Positions 50,859-59,306 of a stretch of 64,000 nucleotides of DNA are shown here, piece by piece. The stretch is from the NCBI GenBank assembly GCA_934178475.1, contig CAKPQH010000008.1, positions 1-64,000 of the forward strand. The letters run 5' to 3'. The position numbers and the translations under genes were made by a program. Under the pieces are notes generated by a model. The model had not been told where the DNA came from. It saw only the letters and a list, made by a program, of their open reading frames with translations, and searched no databases. Positions within the stretch are counted from its first letter, which is position 1, and each line of letters starts with the position of its first letter. Source of the DNA: an uncultured Clostridia bacterium. GTDB taxonomy: Bacteria; Bacillota; Clostridia; TANB77; CAG-508.

Positions 50859-51386
50859 TTACTCAAAAAATCTTTCTTTAATATCACTTAAATATTCTCC
50901 GCTTCCAAGTTCAACTTTATATGTAGGTCTTTCATCATTTTTATTTTTTATATAGCTTTCCTTCCATGCTTGATTATTAATCATCTTATCAATAAATTTT
51001 TTATTATTTTTTCTTTCTCTCATCCTTTTTTCATATTCTTCTTGCAAATTTTCTCCTGCATATACTAAACAGTATTTAATATTATTCTCAACAATATATT
51101 TAAGTAAATGTTTGCTTCCACTTGATATTAAAATAATATTTCCTTTTTTTATTTCTTTTTCTAATATTTTAATTGCATATTCTGTTGAATTGTCATTTAC
51201 AACTTGACCTCTATTTAATTTTCCAAATTCCTTTTCTTCTCTAGTGGCATTTTCTAATCCATATTTATAATTTGCTTTAATATCATCTAAATCAATAAAT
51301 CTATTATCATGTTCTGCTAGATATGTTTTTCCAATTGCAGCTCCACAAACAATTACATTACATCTGTAATATTCATTATTTTCCAA
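50859..51386 (-). CDS. P-loop kinase-like protein in def-fmt operon
   Basis: A 175-residue soluble protein. The N-terminal CNVIVCGAAIGKTYLAEHDNRFIDLDDIK segment is a P-loop (GAAIGKT) followed by a DLDD strand as in small nucleoside or shikimate-type kinases and phage-borne kinases. NIILISSGSKHL and KYCLVYAGE fit the later strands, and a helical lid with RMRERKNN follows. No family member is recognised with confidence. It separates def and fmt, which usually adjoin. Confidence 0.6.
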   Translation of the reverse strand: MENNEYYRCNVIVCGAAIGKTYLAEHDNRFIDLDDIKANYKYGLENATREEKEFGKLNRGQVVNDNSTEYAIKILEKEIKKGNIILISSGSKHLLKYIVENNIKYCLVYAGENLQEEYEKRMRERKNNKKFIDKMINNQAWKESYIKNKNDERPTYKVELGSGEYLSDIKERFFE

Positions 51387-51451
51387 TTAAATCCTCCATC
51401 AAATAATAACTATCATAAGTGGCTTTAATTCACTACATAAATTATTTTATT

Positions 51452-51940
51452 CTAGTCTTCCTTTGGTGTTATATATTCTAAAGTTCCCTCTATAACTCTG
51501 TCTATAAAAAGTATTCCTTCTAAATGGTCGCATTCATGACATACTGCTTGTGCTAATAAATCTTTAGCTTTTAATTTTTGTTTTTTAGCTTCTCTATCAT
51601 AAAATTCAACAATAACTTCTGTTGGTCTTATTACTTTTCCATATTCATTAGGAAAACTTAAACATCCTTCATCACATTCTTTTTCACCTTTTGTTTTTGT
51701 GATTATTGGATTTATTAATACATAAACGCCATTTCCATCATCAACATCAATTACAATAACTCTTTTTAATACTCCAACTTGAACAGCAGCTAGTCCCACT
51801 CCATTGCTGGTATGCATTGTTTCTATCATATCATCAATTAAATCTTGAATTTTTTCTCCTGTTATATCATCTATTGCAACTTCTCTTGATTTTTTTCTAA
51901 GTATCTCATCTTTTTGTTCTCTTATTTGTCTTAATGCCAT
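51452..51940 (-). CDS. def: Peptide deformylase
   Basis: A 162-residue metalloenzyme that removes the N-formyl group from nascent proteins. It has motif 1 GVGLAAVQVG (about 48-57), motif 2 EGCLSFP with the Cys metal ligand (about 96-102), and motif 3 HECDHLEGI with the two His ligands (about 138-146). It starts 14 bases after priA. Confidence 0.96.
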   Translation of the reverse strand: MALRQIREQKDEILRKKSREVAIDDITGEKIQDLIDDMIETMHTSNGVGLAAVQVGVLKRVIVIDVDDGNGVYVLINPIITKTKGEKECDEGCLSFPNEYGKVIRPTEVIVEFYDREAKKQKLKAKDLLAQAVCHECDHLEGILFIDRVIEGTLEYITPKED

Positions 51941-51954
51941 TTATCTCATCCTTT

Positions 51955-54177
51955 CTACATCATATTATTTGGGTTTATATCTACTACAATTTTAGTCTTT
52001 CTCATATTTTTTTGATATAAATTATGTAAGCATTTATTTATAATAACATTTATTTCATCTGTCACCTTTCCTTTTGCAATAATTCTCCATCTGTATTTGT
52101 TTTGAATTTTATCTATAGGAGCAGGCATCGGTTTATATATATTGATTCCATATTTTTCTAAATTAACTTTAAACATTTTATAAACATATTCACTTACTTT
52201 TTTTATTTCTTCTTCATCTTCTCCTGTAAAGCCCACAACTATTATATCGCAAAATGGAGGATATTTCAACTGTTGCCTAAGTTTGATTTCTGTTTCATAA
52301 AACAAATCATAATTTTGCTTCTGTGCAAATTCTATAGTGAAACTATCTGGGTTATAAGTTTGAATTATAACTTTTCCCTCCAAATTTTCTCTACCTGCTC
52401 TTCCTGCTACTTGAGTAAGTATTTGAAAAGTTTTCTCATTTGCTCTGTAATCATCTATATTAAGTGAACCATCTGCTGCAATAACTCCTACTAAAGTAAC
52501 TTTTGGAAAATGATGTCCTTTAACAACCATTTGAGTTCCTATTAAAACATCAATATCTTCATTTTTAAATTTATTTAATATATCTTCATATGAATTCTTT
52601 TTAGTAACTGTATCAATATCCATTCTTATTGTTTTAGCATTAGGAAATATTTTATTTATTTCTTGTTCTAATTTTTGAGTTCCTGTTCCAAAATATCTGA
52701 TTTTTGGACTTCCACAACTTGGACAATTTGATACAGGATTTTCTTCATGTCCGCAGTAATGACATTTTAATATATTTTTATATTTATGATAAGTTAAACT
52801 TATATTGCAATTTGGACATTTCATAGTATATCCACACTCTCTGCACATAATAAATGTCGAATATCCTCTTCTATTTAAAAATAAAATTGTCTGCTTTTTA
52901 TTTTTTAGATTATTTTCCATTTCCTCATATAAACTTCTACTAAGCATTGATCTATTTCCAATAGCAAGTTCATATTTTAAATCTATAATCTCAACTTTCG
53001 GTAATTTAGAATTATTAGCTCTCTTTTTAAGTTCTAATAATTTTATTTTTCCATTTGTTGCTCTATAAAAAGTATTTATGTCAGGAGTTGCACTTCCTAA
53101 AAGTAAAACTGCATTTTCTTTTTCTACGATCTTTTTTGCAATTTCCTTGGCATCATACCTAGGAGAGGAATCAGATTTGTATGAAGAATCATGTTCTTCA
53201 TCTATAATAACAATTCCTAAATTTTGAATTGGTGCAAATATTGCAGATCTCGCACCTATTACAATTTTAGCTCTTCCCTCTTTTATTCGTATCCATTCAT
53301 CATGTCTTTCTCCTATGCTTAATTTACTATGTAAAACTGCAATTTTTTCTTTTCCAAATCTTCCCATAAATCTATCAATCATTTGAGGCGTTAGTGATAT
53401 TTCCGGAACTAATACAATTGCTGTCTGCTTACTATTTATAACCTTTTCTATTAATTGAAGATATATTTCCGTTTTTCCAGAACCAGTTATTCCATATAAT
53501 AAAAATTCGTCAAAAACTTTTTCATCTATTGATTTGGATATCTCATTATATACTTTTATTTGTTCATCATTAAATACTAACTTTTCATTTTTACTGATAT
53601 TTTTTAATGCCAAAGGATTTCTATCAACTTTTTCATCTTGAATTCTTAAAAATCCTTTTTCTACTAATCCATTTATAGTTGATCGTGAGCACTCTGTAAA
53701 ATCCTTTATTTCTGATATGGTACACCCTTCATTTTTCATAATAAATGAAAGTACTTTTTTTTGTTTTTCGCCTCTTAATTTTTCAATATCTATCTTTTCT
53801 TTTTCTATATTTAAATATACAAATTCTAATGTTTTATCCGTTATTCTCTTTTCTTTGCTTTTACTTCTTGTTCCTGGAGTTAACATTAATTTTATGCATT
53901 CTGATACATTACAAAAATACTTTCTAGCCATCCATCTAGCTAACTCTATTCTATCTTTACTTAAATTTTCTTCTAATCCCGCAATTTCTTTAACTTCAAA
54001 ATCTGTTTTCTCTTTGATTTTTATAACATATCCTTCTTCCAATGTCTTAAAATTAGCAAAAGGAACCAATACCTTACTTCCTTCAGTTATTATATCTTCT
54101 AAATCAGTAGGTATTTTGTAATCAAATTTTCTATTCAATTTTTTTGCATTACTATTTATGATTACTTCTGCTATCAT
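51955..54177 (-). CDS. priA: Primosomal protein N' (PriA helicase)
   Basis: A 740-residue replication-restart helicase. An N-terminal 3'-end-binding domain is followed by Walker A GITGSGKTE (about 238-246), DEEH box (about 326-329), eight zinc-binding cysteines in CRECGYTMKCPNC...CHYCG...CPSCG (about 450-490), and helicase motifs V-VI (QVAGRAGR). It loads DnaB at stalled forks. It leads the priA-def-x-fmt operon. Confidence 0.96.
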   Translation of the reverse strand: MIAEVIINSNAKKLNRKFDYKIPTDLEDIITEGSKVLVPFANFKTLEEGYVIKIKEKTDFEVKEIAGLEENLSKDRIELARWMARKYFCNVSECIKLMLTPGTRSKSKEKRITDKTLEFVYLNIEKEKIDIEKLRGEKQKKVLSFIMKNEGCTISEIKDFTECSRSTINGLVEKGFLRIQDEKVDRNPLALKNISKNEKLVFNDEQIKVYNEISKSIDEKVFDEFLLYGITGSGKTEIYLQLIEKVINSKQTAIVLVPEISLTPQMIDRFMGRFGKEKIAVLHSKLSIGERHDEWIRIKEGRAKIVIGARSAIFAPIQNLGIVIIDEEHDSSYKSDSSPRYDAKEIAKKIVEKENAVLLLGSATPDINTFYRATNGKIKLLELKKRANNSKLPKVEIIDLKYELAIGNRSMLSRSLYEEMENNLKNKKQTILFLNRRGYSTFIMCRECGYTMKCPNCNISLTYHKYKNILKCHYCGHEENPVSNCPSCGSPKIRYFGTGTQKLEQEINKIFPNAKTIRMDIDTVTKKNSYEDILNKFKNEDIDVLIGTQMVVKGHHFPKVTLVGVIAADGSLNIDDYRANEKTFQILTQVAGRAGRENLEGKVIIQTYNPDSFTIEFAQKQNYDLFYETEIKLRQQLKYPPFCDIIVVGFTGEDEEEIKKVSEYVYKMFKVNLEKYGINIYKPMPAPIDKIQNKYRWRIIAKGKVTDEINVIINKCLHNLYQKNMRKTKIVVDINPNNMM

Positions 54178-54190
54178 TTCTATCTCCTTT

Positions 54191-54778
54191 TTACATTATT
54201 GGATGTCTATATATTAAACTTATAATTACATCTATCATAATAAGTATAAACAAACTTATACATATTATATTACTCATTTTCTTACTAATTTTATTTTCAA
54301 ATTTTTCTAATGTTGGTTCAACCCAATATATCAACATTAGTCCACCTATTGCAAAACTTACAACAGATCTTAAACATACATATCCACTTATATTCAAAAA
54401 TAACCCATTATAATCCCATAAATGTATCTTCCATATTTTTTCTAATTCTAATCCTGTAATATATTCTACAACACCTGTAAGAATCATTGCTGATATAAAA
54501 AATATAACTGGTTTATTTTTTACTTTTTCTAATAAAAGACTCATGAATACAGCTCCAAATCCGTATACTGGTAAATATGGGCCATAAAAAAATCCATTAT
54601 TTCTAAGAACTCCTTCTGTTACTTTGTAAAATATAAGTTCATAAAACCAACCTATTATTGCTCCTATGGCAAAAATATAAAATACTGTATTTATACTTAT
54701 TTTTCTTTTTTCTTCTTTTAATTCACATTCATTATAATTTTCAATTATTTCTTCATTTTCTATTTCTTTTATTTCCAT
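54191..54778 (-). CDS. CmpB-type putative membrane transport protein
   Basis: A 195-residue protein with an acidic cytoplasmic N-terminus and about five transmembrane helices (near 28-46, 67-85, 90-108, 133-155, 171-190). The GWFYEL...GFFYGPYLPVYGFGAV and VEYITG...LWDYNGLFLNISGYVCLR blocks are characteristic of the ABC_trans_CmpB family, whose true role is not established. It follows addA by 16 bases, and its stop is 13 bases before priA. Confidence 0.8.
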   Translation of the reverse strand: MEIKEIENEEIIENYNECELKEEKRKISINTVFYIFAIGAIIGWFYELIFYKVTEGVLRNNGFFYGPYLPVYGFGAVFMSLLLEKVKNKPVIFFISAMILTGVVEYITGLELEKIWKIHLWDYNGLFLNISGYVCLRSVVSFAIGGLMLIYWVEPTLEKFENKISKKMSNIICISLFILIMIDVIISLIYRHPIM

Positions 54779-54794
54779 GTATAATCCCCATCTA

Positions 54795-57700
54795 TTACAA
54801 TATTTCTAAAGCTTTTCCAATATATACTGAATAAATATATACTTTATCTACTTTTTTGTTTAAAGCATTCTCTAAAGCTTCTTTGTATAACATCAATTGT
54901 TTTCTATGTTTCTCTATTAAATTACTTTCTTCTCCTTTTGGAACATAATCTGTTTTATAATCTAAAAGTATTAAGTTTCCATCTTTATCTATATAGTATA
55001 AATCAATTATTCCTTGTACTAATATATTTTCATATACATCATTTTTATATATTATATTTGCAGGCACATTTATATAGAAAGGTTCTTCCTTATGAATTTC
55101 TTTTGCCAATTTTAATTCTTCCCATATATTTGTTTTAGTAAATTCATATATTTTTAAAGGATTTATACTTTCTGCTTCCTTTTCTGTTATCATTTCCTTT
55201 TCTCTTAAATCTTCTATCATATTTTTTATATCATCTAAAGAATAATTTTTATTTATATCTAGACATTTCATACACAAATGAACTAAAGTTCCTTTTTTAG
55301 ATGGTGTTATTTCTTCTATATTATTTTTTAAAAATTTCGGTATATTAAATTTTATTTTTTCATTATTCTCATCTTCTACTCTGTCTATTTCTGTATCGTT
55401 ATTGATTTCAATATTTAACTTATTCTTATCTTCACTTATAATAGCCGTTACAGATGTTTTTGTTGGAATATTTATATAATCTTTATATTTATATTCAAAA
55501 TCTAAATTCTCTTTTTCTTCAATCTTCTTTTCTTTTTCATCGCTTTCTTCTTCAAATACTTCTTCTTTTATTACATCTTCTTTATTATATATATTTAATA
55601 TGCTTAAATCTTTCATTTCTTCTTTATTATACTCATTTACTAATAAGATCCAATCCAAATAATTTTTATATTTTTTTATTAAAATAGGATTTATTTTATC
55701 ATTTTCTTTTTTATAGATTTCTACCATTTCTTGCATTTTTTCATATGATTTACTATAATCTTTATTTACACCTGTAATATATAATTTTTCTTTTGCTCTG
55801 GTTAAAGCAACATATAAAATTCTCATTTCTTCAGATAAAATTTCGTCATGTAATTTGTTTCTTAATGCCTGTTTGGTTAATGTATCATATTTTATCTGCA
55901 TATCATAGTCAATATATTTTACTCCTATTCCTATATCTTGATGTAATAAAATATCTTTATTTATATCCATCATGTTAAAATTCGAATTTGCACTTGATAA
56001 AAATACTATTGGAAATTCCAAACCTTTACTCTTATGGATACTCATTATTCTAACAACATCTTCGTTTTCTCCAATAAGCTTTGCAGCACTTAAATCTCCA
56101 CTTCCTATATGAATCTTTTCTATAAAATTGATAAAATTGAACAATCCCTTAAAACTTGCTGTTTCATATTGTTTTGCTCTTTCAAATAACATTTTTAAAT
56201 TTGCTTGTCTTAATTGCCCATTTGGAAGATTACCGCATATTTCGTAAAATCCTGATTCTTCATATATATTCCAGATAAGTTCGTCTAAAGCAAGATATTC
56301 GTTTTCTTCTCTCCATTTTTTTATTTGCATTAGAAAATTATCAATTTTCTTTTTTAAGCTATCACTTACAGATAATTTAGACTTTATAAGAGTAGTGTAA
56401 AAATCACTTTGTTTATCTGTTAATCTTATTTCTACTAACTCATCATCTGTAAAATTATAAATTGGTGATTTAAGTACCATTGCAAGAGGTATATCTTGCA
56501 TAGGATTATCTATTATTTTTAAAAGTGACATTATAGTTTGGATTTCATATGATGATATATATTCTTGTGTACTATCTGAAAATACTGGAATATTTTGATT
56601 TATTAGCTCTTTTTCAAAAATAGGTGCCTTTAATTTTGTACTTCTAAGTAATATTACAATGTCTTTATACTTTATATCTCTAAACATTTTTTTCTTATTA
56701 TCATATATTTGAAATTTACTTCTTATTAGTTCTTTTATCTTTTTAACAACAAGCTTTGCTTCAATCTCAATATTTTCAATTACAACAAATTCCTCTTGTT
56801 GCTCATCTACATTTTCTATATTGTCATTTATATCTATATTTTTATTTTCATCACTATCAGATATTTCTTTATCATCACTTAAATTTATTATATCAATTTC
56901 TGTTTTTAAACTTTGTTCTTGTTTTGATTCGAATTCAGCTCCTAAATTCAAAAATTCATCTATACTATATTCTATCTCTCCTAATTTTTCGCTCATTATA
57001 TTTTTGAAAATAATATTTGTAAAATCTAAAACATTTAATCTACTTCTAAAGTTTTTAAATAATTTTATTTTCATTCCATTTTCATCTATTTTATCTGCAT
57101 AATTCACATTTTCTAAACCATAATTTTTATATTTTTTTAAAAATAAATCTGGAACTGCTTGTCTAAATTTATATATACTTTGTTTTACATCTCCCACCAT
57201 ATATATATTGTTTCCATTTGATATAGATGTTAGAATATACTCTTGTACTAAATTACTGTCTTGATATTCATCTATTGCTATCTCTTTGAATTTCTTTTTA
57301 TATTTTTCAGCAACTAAATCTTTAGATAAAATTTGAAGTGCAAAATGTTCTATATCACTAAAATCTACTATATTTTTATCTTTCTTTTTTTTAGAAAAGG
57401 CCTTGCCAAAATCTAATATTAAATTTTCTAGTTTAATCGAAATTTCATACATTTCTTTTATATCTATATTTGCTTCTTCTGAATTAGAGGTAAATACCTT
57501 TTCAAGCTTTGCTTTTAATTTCTTTTTTACTGTATCTCTTATTTTTTTTGCTTTTTCTTTTTCTTCTGAAACTACTTTTAAAGTTGGCCATTTTATATAT
57601 TCTATACTATTAGCTAAAGTATATGCTTTATCCCATGAATCTAAATTTACTAATATTGTTTCCATAGATGTTATATCTGCTCTATACACTTGTGACAATT

Positions 57701-58439
57701 TTTCTAGCTCGTTATCCACTGAAAGTCTTAACTCTTCTGCTTTTAATGTTTTTATATCATCTATTAGTTCCTCTTTTACATCTTCTAATAAAATCTTTCC
57801 CCATATTGTTTTTGAAAAATCCTGATTAATTTCTTTTATATTAAATTTTTCTATTTGTTTTTCAATCCACTCTTCAGGAAAAGGACTTGATTCTATATAT
57901 GTGTATATTTTAAGTACTAATTCTTTTAATGGAGTATCATCTCTATAACTTGTATATGTTTTTATTAATTTTTCAAAATCTTTATCTTCACTTTCGTATT
58001 TTTCTTCAAAAATTTCTTCAAGAACTTCTTGTTTCAATAATTCTATTTCTGGTGTATCTGCTATTCTAAAATTAGGAGATATATCAAGTTCATAAAAGTT
58101 ATTATGTATAACATCTAAACAGAAAGAATCTATTGTACATATGTTAGCTTTATTTAATAATGTTATCTGTCTTCTAAGATTATCTTGCTCTCTTTCATCT
58201 TCTATTTCATCAATTTTCTTATATAAAGCATTTAATATTCTTTCTCTCATTTCTGCAGCTGCTGCATTTGTAAATGTAACAACTAATAATCTATCAATAT
58301 CTATTTTCTCATTAATTATTTTATTTATTATTCTTTCGACCAAAACAGCTGTCTTTCCACTTCCTGCAGCTGCTGCAACTAATATATTACTTTTATTTTC
58401 ATATATTGCTTTTTGTTGTTCTGGAGTCCAATTTGGCAT
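54795..58439 (-). CDS. addA: ATP-dependent helicase/nuclease subunit A
   Basis: A 1214-residue UvrD-like helicase with C-terminal PD-(D/E)XK nuclease. Walker A VAAAAGSGKTAVLVERI lies at about 21-37, the DEYQDSN box at about 386-392, and motif VI VALTRAKEKLYI at about 880. The nuclease core GIIDLYYIDKDGNLILLDYKTD lies near the end (about 1150-1172). AddAB processes double-strand breaks. The partner addB usually lies directly upstream, but here a promoter and an unrelated divergent gene occupy that place, so addB must be elsewhere. Confidence 0.95.
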   Translation of the reverse strand: MPNWTPEQQKAIYENKSNILVAAAAGSGKTAVLVERIINKIINEKIDIDRLLVVTFTNAAAAEMRERILNALYKKIDEIEDEREQDNLRRQITLLNKANICTIDSFCLDVIHNNFYELDISPNFRIADTPEIELLKQEVLEEIFEEKYESEDKDFEKLIKTYTSYRDDTPLKELVLKIYTYIESSPFPEEWIEKQIEKFNIKEINQDFSKTIWGKILLEDVKEELIDDIKTLKAEELRLSVDNELEKLSQVYRADITSMETILVNLDSWDKAYTLANSIEYIKWPTLKVVSEEKEKAKKIRDTVKKKLKAKLEKVFTSNSEEANIDIKEMYEISIKLENLILDFGKAFSKKKKDKNIVDFSDIEHFALQILSKDLVAEKYKKKFKEIAIDEYQDSNLVQEYILTSISNGNNIYMVGDVKQSIYKFRQAVPDLFLKKYKNYGLENVNYADKIDENGMKIKLFKNFRSRLNVLDFTNIIFKNIMSEKLGEIEYSIDEFLNLGAEFESKQEQSLKTEIDIINLSDDKEISDSDENKNIDINDNIENVDEQQEEFVVIENIEIEAKLVVKKIKELIRSKFQIYDNKKKMFRDIKYKDIVILLRSTKLKAPIFEKELINQNIPVFSDSTQEYISSYEIQTIMSLLKIIDNPMQDIPLAMVLKSPIYNFTDDELVEIRLTDKQSDFYTTLIKSKLSVSDSLKKKIDNFLMQIKKWREENEYLALDELIWNIYEESGFYEICGNLPNGQLRQANLKMLFERAKQYETASFKGLFNFINFIEKIHIGSGDLSAAKLIGENEDVVRIMSIHKSKGLEFPIVFLSSANSNFNMMDINKDILLHQDIGIGVKYIDYDMQIKYDTLTKQALRNKLHDEILSEEMRILYVALTRAKEKLYITGVNKDYSKSYEKMQEMVEIYKKENDKINPILIKKYKNYLDWILLVNEYNKEEMKDLSILNIYNKEDVIKEEVFEEESDEKEKKIEEKENLDFEYKYKDYINIPTKTSVTAIISEDKNKLNIEINNDTEIDRVEDENNEKIKFNIPKFLKNNIEEITPSKKGTLVHLCMKCLDINKNYSLDDIKNMIEDLREKEMITEKEAESINPLKIYEFTKTNIWEELKLAKEIHKEEPFYINVPANIIYKNDVYENILVQGIIDLYYIDKDGNLILLDYKTDYVPKGEESNLIEKHRKQLMLYKEALENALNKKVDKVYIYSVYIGKALEIL

Positions 58440-58468
58440 AACAAATCTCCTTATAAATCTTTTTAGTT

Positions 58469-58497
58469 ATTATATTATGTTTTGACATTTTTTTCAA
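58469..58497 (-). promoter_or_regulatory. Promoter of addA
   Basis: TTGAAA (58492-58497) and TATAAT (58469-58474) on the minus strand with 17-base spacing, about 30 bases upstream of addA. It is back-to-back with the promoter of the next gene. Confidence 0.75.
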
Positions 58498-58523
58498 TTA
58501 TTTTATTCAAAAATCCAACAAAT

Positions 58524-58552
58524 TTGAAGTTTGACATTATTTATGGTATAAT
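58524..58552 (+). promoter_or_regulatory. Promoter of membrane protein gene
   Basis: TTGAAG (58524-58529), 17 bases, and TGGTATAAT (extended -10, TATAAT at 58547-58552) on the plus strand. Confidence 0.75.
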
Positions 58553-58557
58553 ATAGG

Positions 58558-58599
58558 TGTAGGTCGTATATTCGACTACAACCGATTTCGCCCATCGGT
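58558..58599 (+). promoter_or_regulatory. Structured 5' leader with two adjacent hairpins
   Basis: Hairpin 1 pairs TGTAG.TCG (58558-58566, one bulged G) with CGACTACA (58573-58580). Hairpin 2 pairs ACCGAT (58581-58586) with ATCGGT (58594-58599) around TTCGCCC. They are contiguous, end about 34 bases before the start codon, and begin right at the transcript start. No known riboswitch class is recognised. Confidence 0.6.
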
Positions 58600-58633
58600 G
58601 CAAAAAATAAATTAAAAAAAGAGGTAATTTTAA

Positions 58634-59158
58634 ATGAAAAATTTAAGCAAAAAACTTTACGTGGCAACAACAGCAATCGCAGTAATTGCGATTTCATGGT
58701 ACCTTTTGAAAGCATTCAGCTTTCTTACTGCTTGGTGGGCTCTGCCTACTACAGCTCTTGTAACTGGAATTTTTGCAGCAGTGCTTCCGTTTATTCTTAG
58801 ACGGTTTTCTGCACCATTTGCAATCATTTCAACTGGTTTAAGCTTACTTATTATTCAAATAATGGGTAACTTTATCAGCACAACAAACACAGTAGCTTTA
58901 TTTATAGTTATTTTTGCAATAGCAATTATTACAGAAATCGCTACAAATAGTTCGCTACATTTAGGTTCACTCATCTTAGATGCTTTGCTTAGCTTATTAG
59001 CCGCTTGGTTAATAATTTACTTTAGTAAAGCATTGGCAACAGTTATAACATTGTTTATCTGTTACCTGCTCATTATATTGGTAGACTTCGACTTTAGATT
59101 TACCATTAAGAGCAGAAAAACCGTTGAACCGGTAGAGTCAGATAATACCGTAGAGTAA
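58634..59158 (+). CDS. Polytopic membrane protein of unknown function
   Basis: A 174-residue protein with about six transmembrane helices (near 9-27, 33-53, 60-78, 85-103, 110-130, 135-152) and a charged C-terminal tail (SRKTVEPVESDNTVE). I know no family. It is clearly less AT-rich than its neighbours and uses more C- and G-ending codons, which suggests recent transfer. It has its own promoter, a two-hairpin leader and a strong terminator, so it is a single-gene unit. Confidence 0.75.
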   Translation: MKNLSKKLYVATTAIAVIAISWYLLKAFSFLTAWWALPTTALVTGIFAAVLPFILRRFSAPFAIISTGLSLLIIQIMGNFISTTNTVALFIVIFAIAIITEIATNSSLHLGSLILDALLSLLAAWLIIYFSKALATVITLFICYLLIILVDFDFRFTIKSRKTVEPVESDNTVE

Positions 59159-59195
59159 GTTCTAGGGCGAAAGAATTTATTCGAATCTCGATAAA

Positions 59196-59223
59196 AGCTA
59201 CATAATCATTCGATTATGTAGCT
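59196..59223 (+). terminator. Terminator of membrane protein gene
   Basis: A perfect 12-base stem (AGCTACATAATC with GATTATGTAGCT) and 4-base loop are followed by a T-rich run. Confidence 0.88.
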
Positions 59224-59306
59224 CTTATTTTTTATTTATTTTTAGATTGCTTTTCTCATTCATTTTATTATTAATTTATCATCTGTATTGTTCTAAACAT
59301 CCAGTT

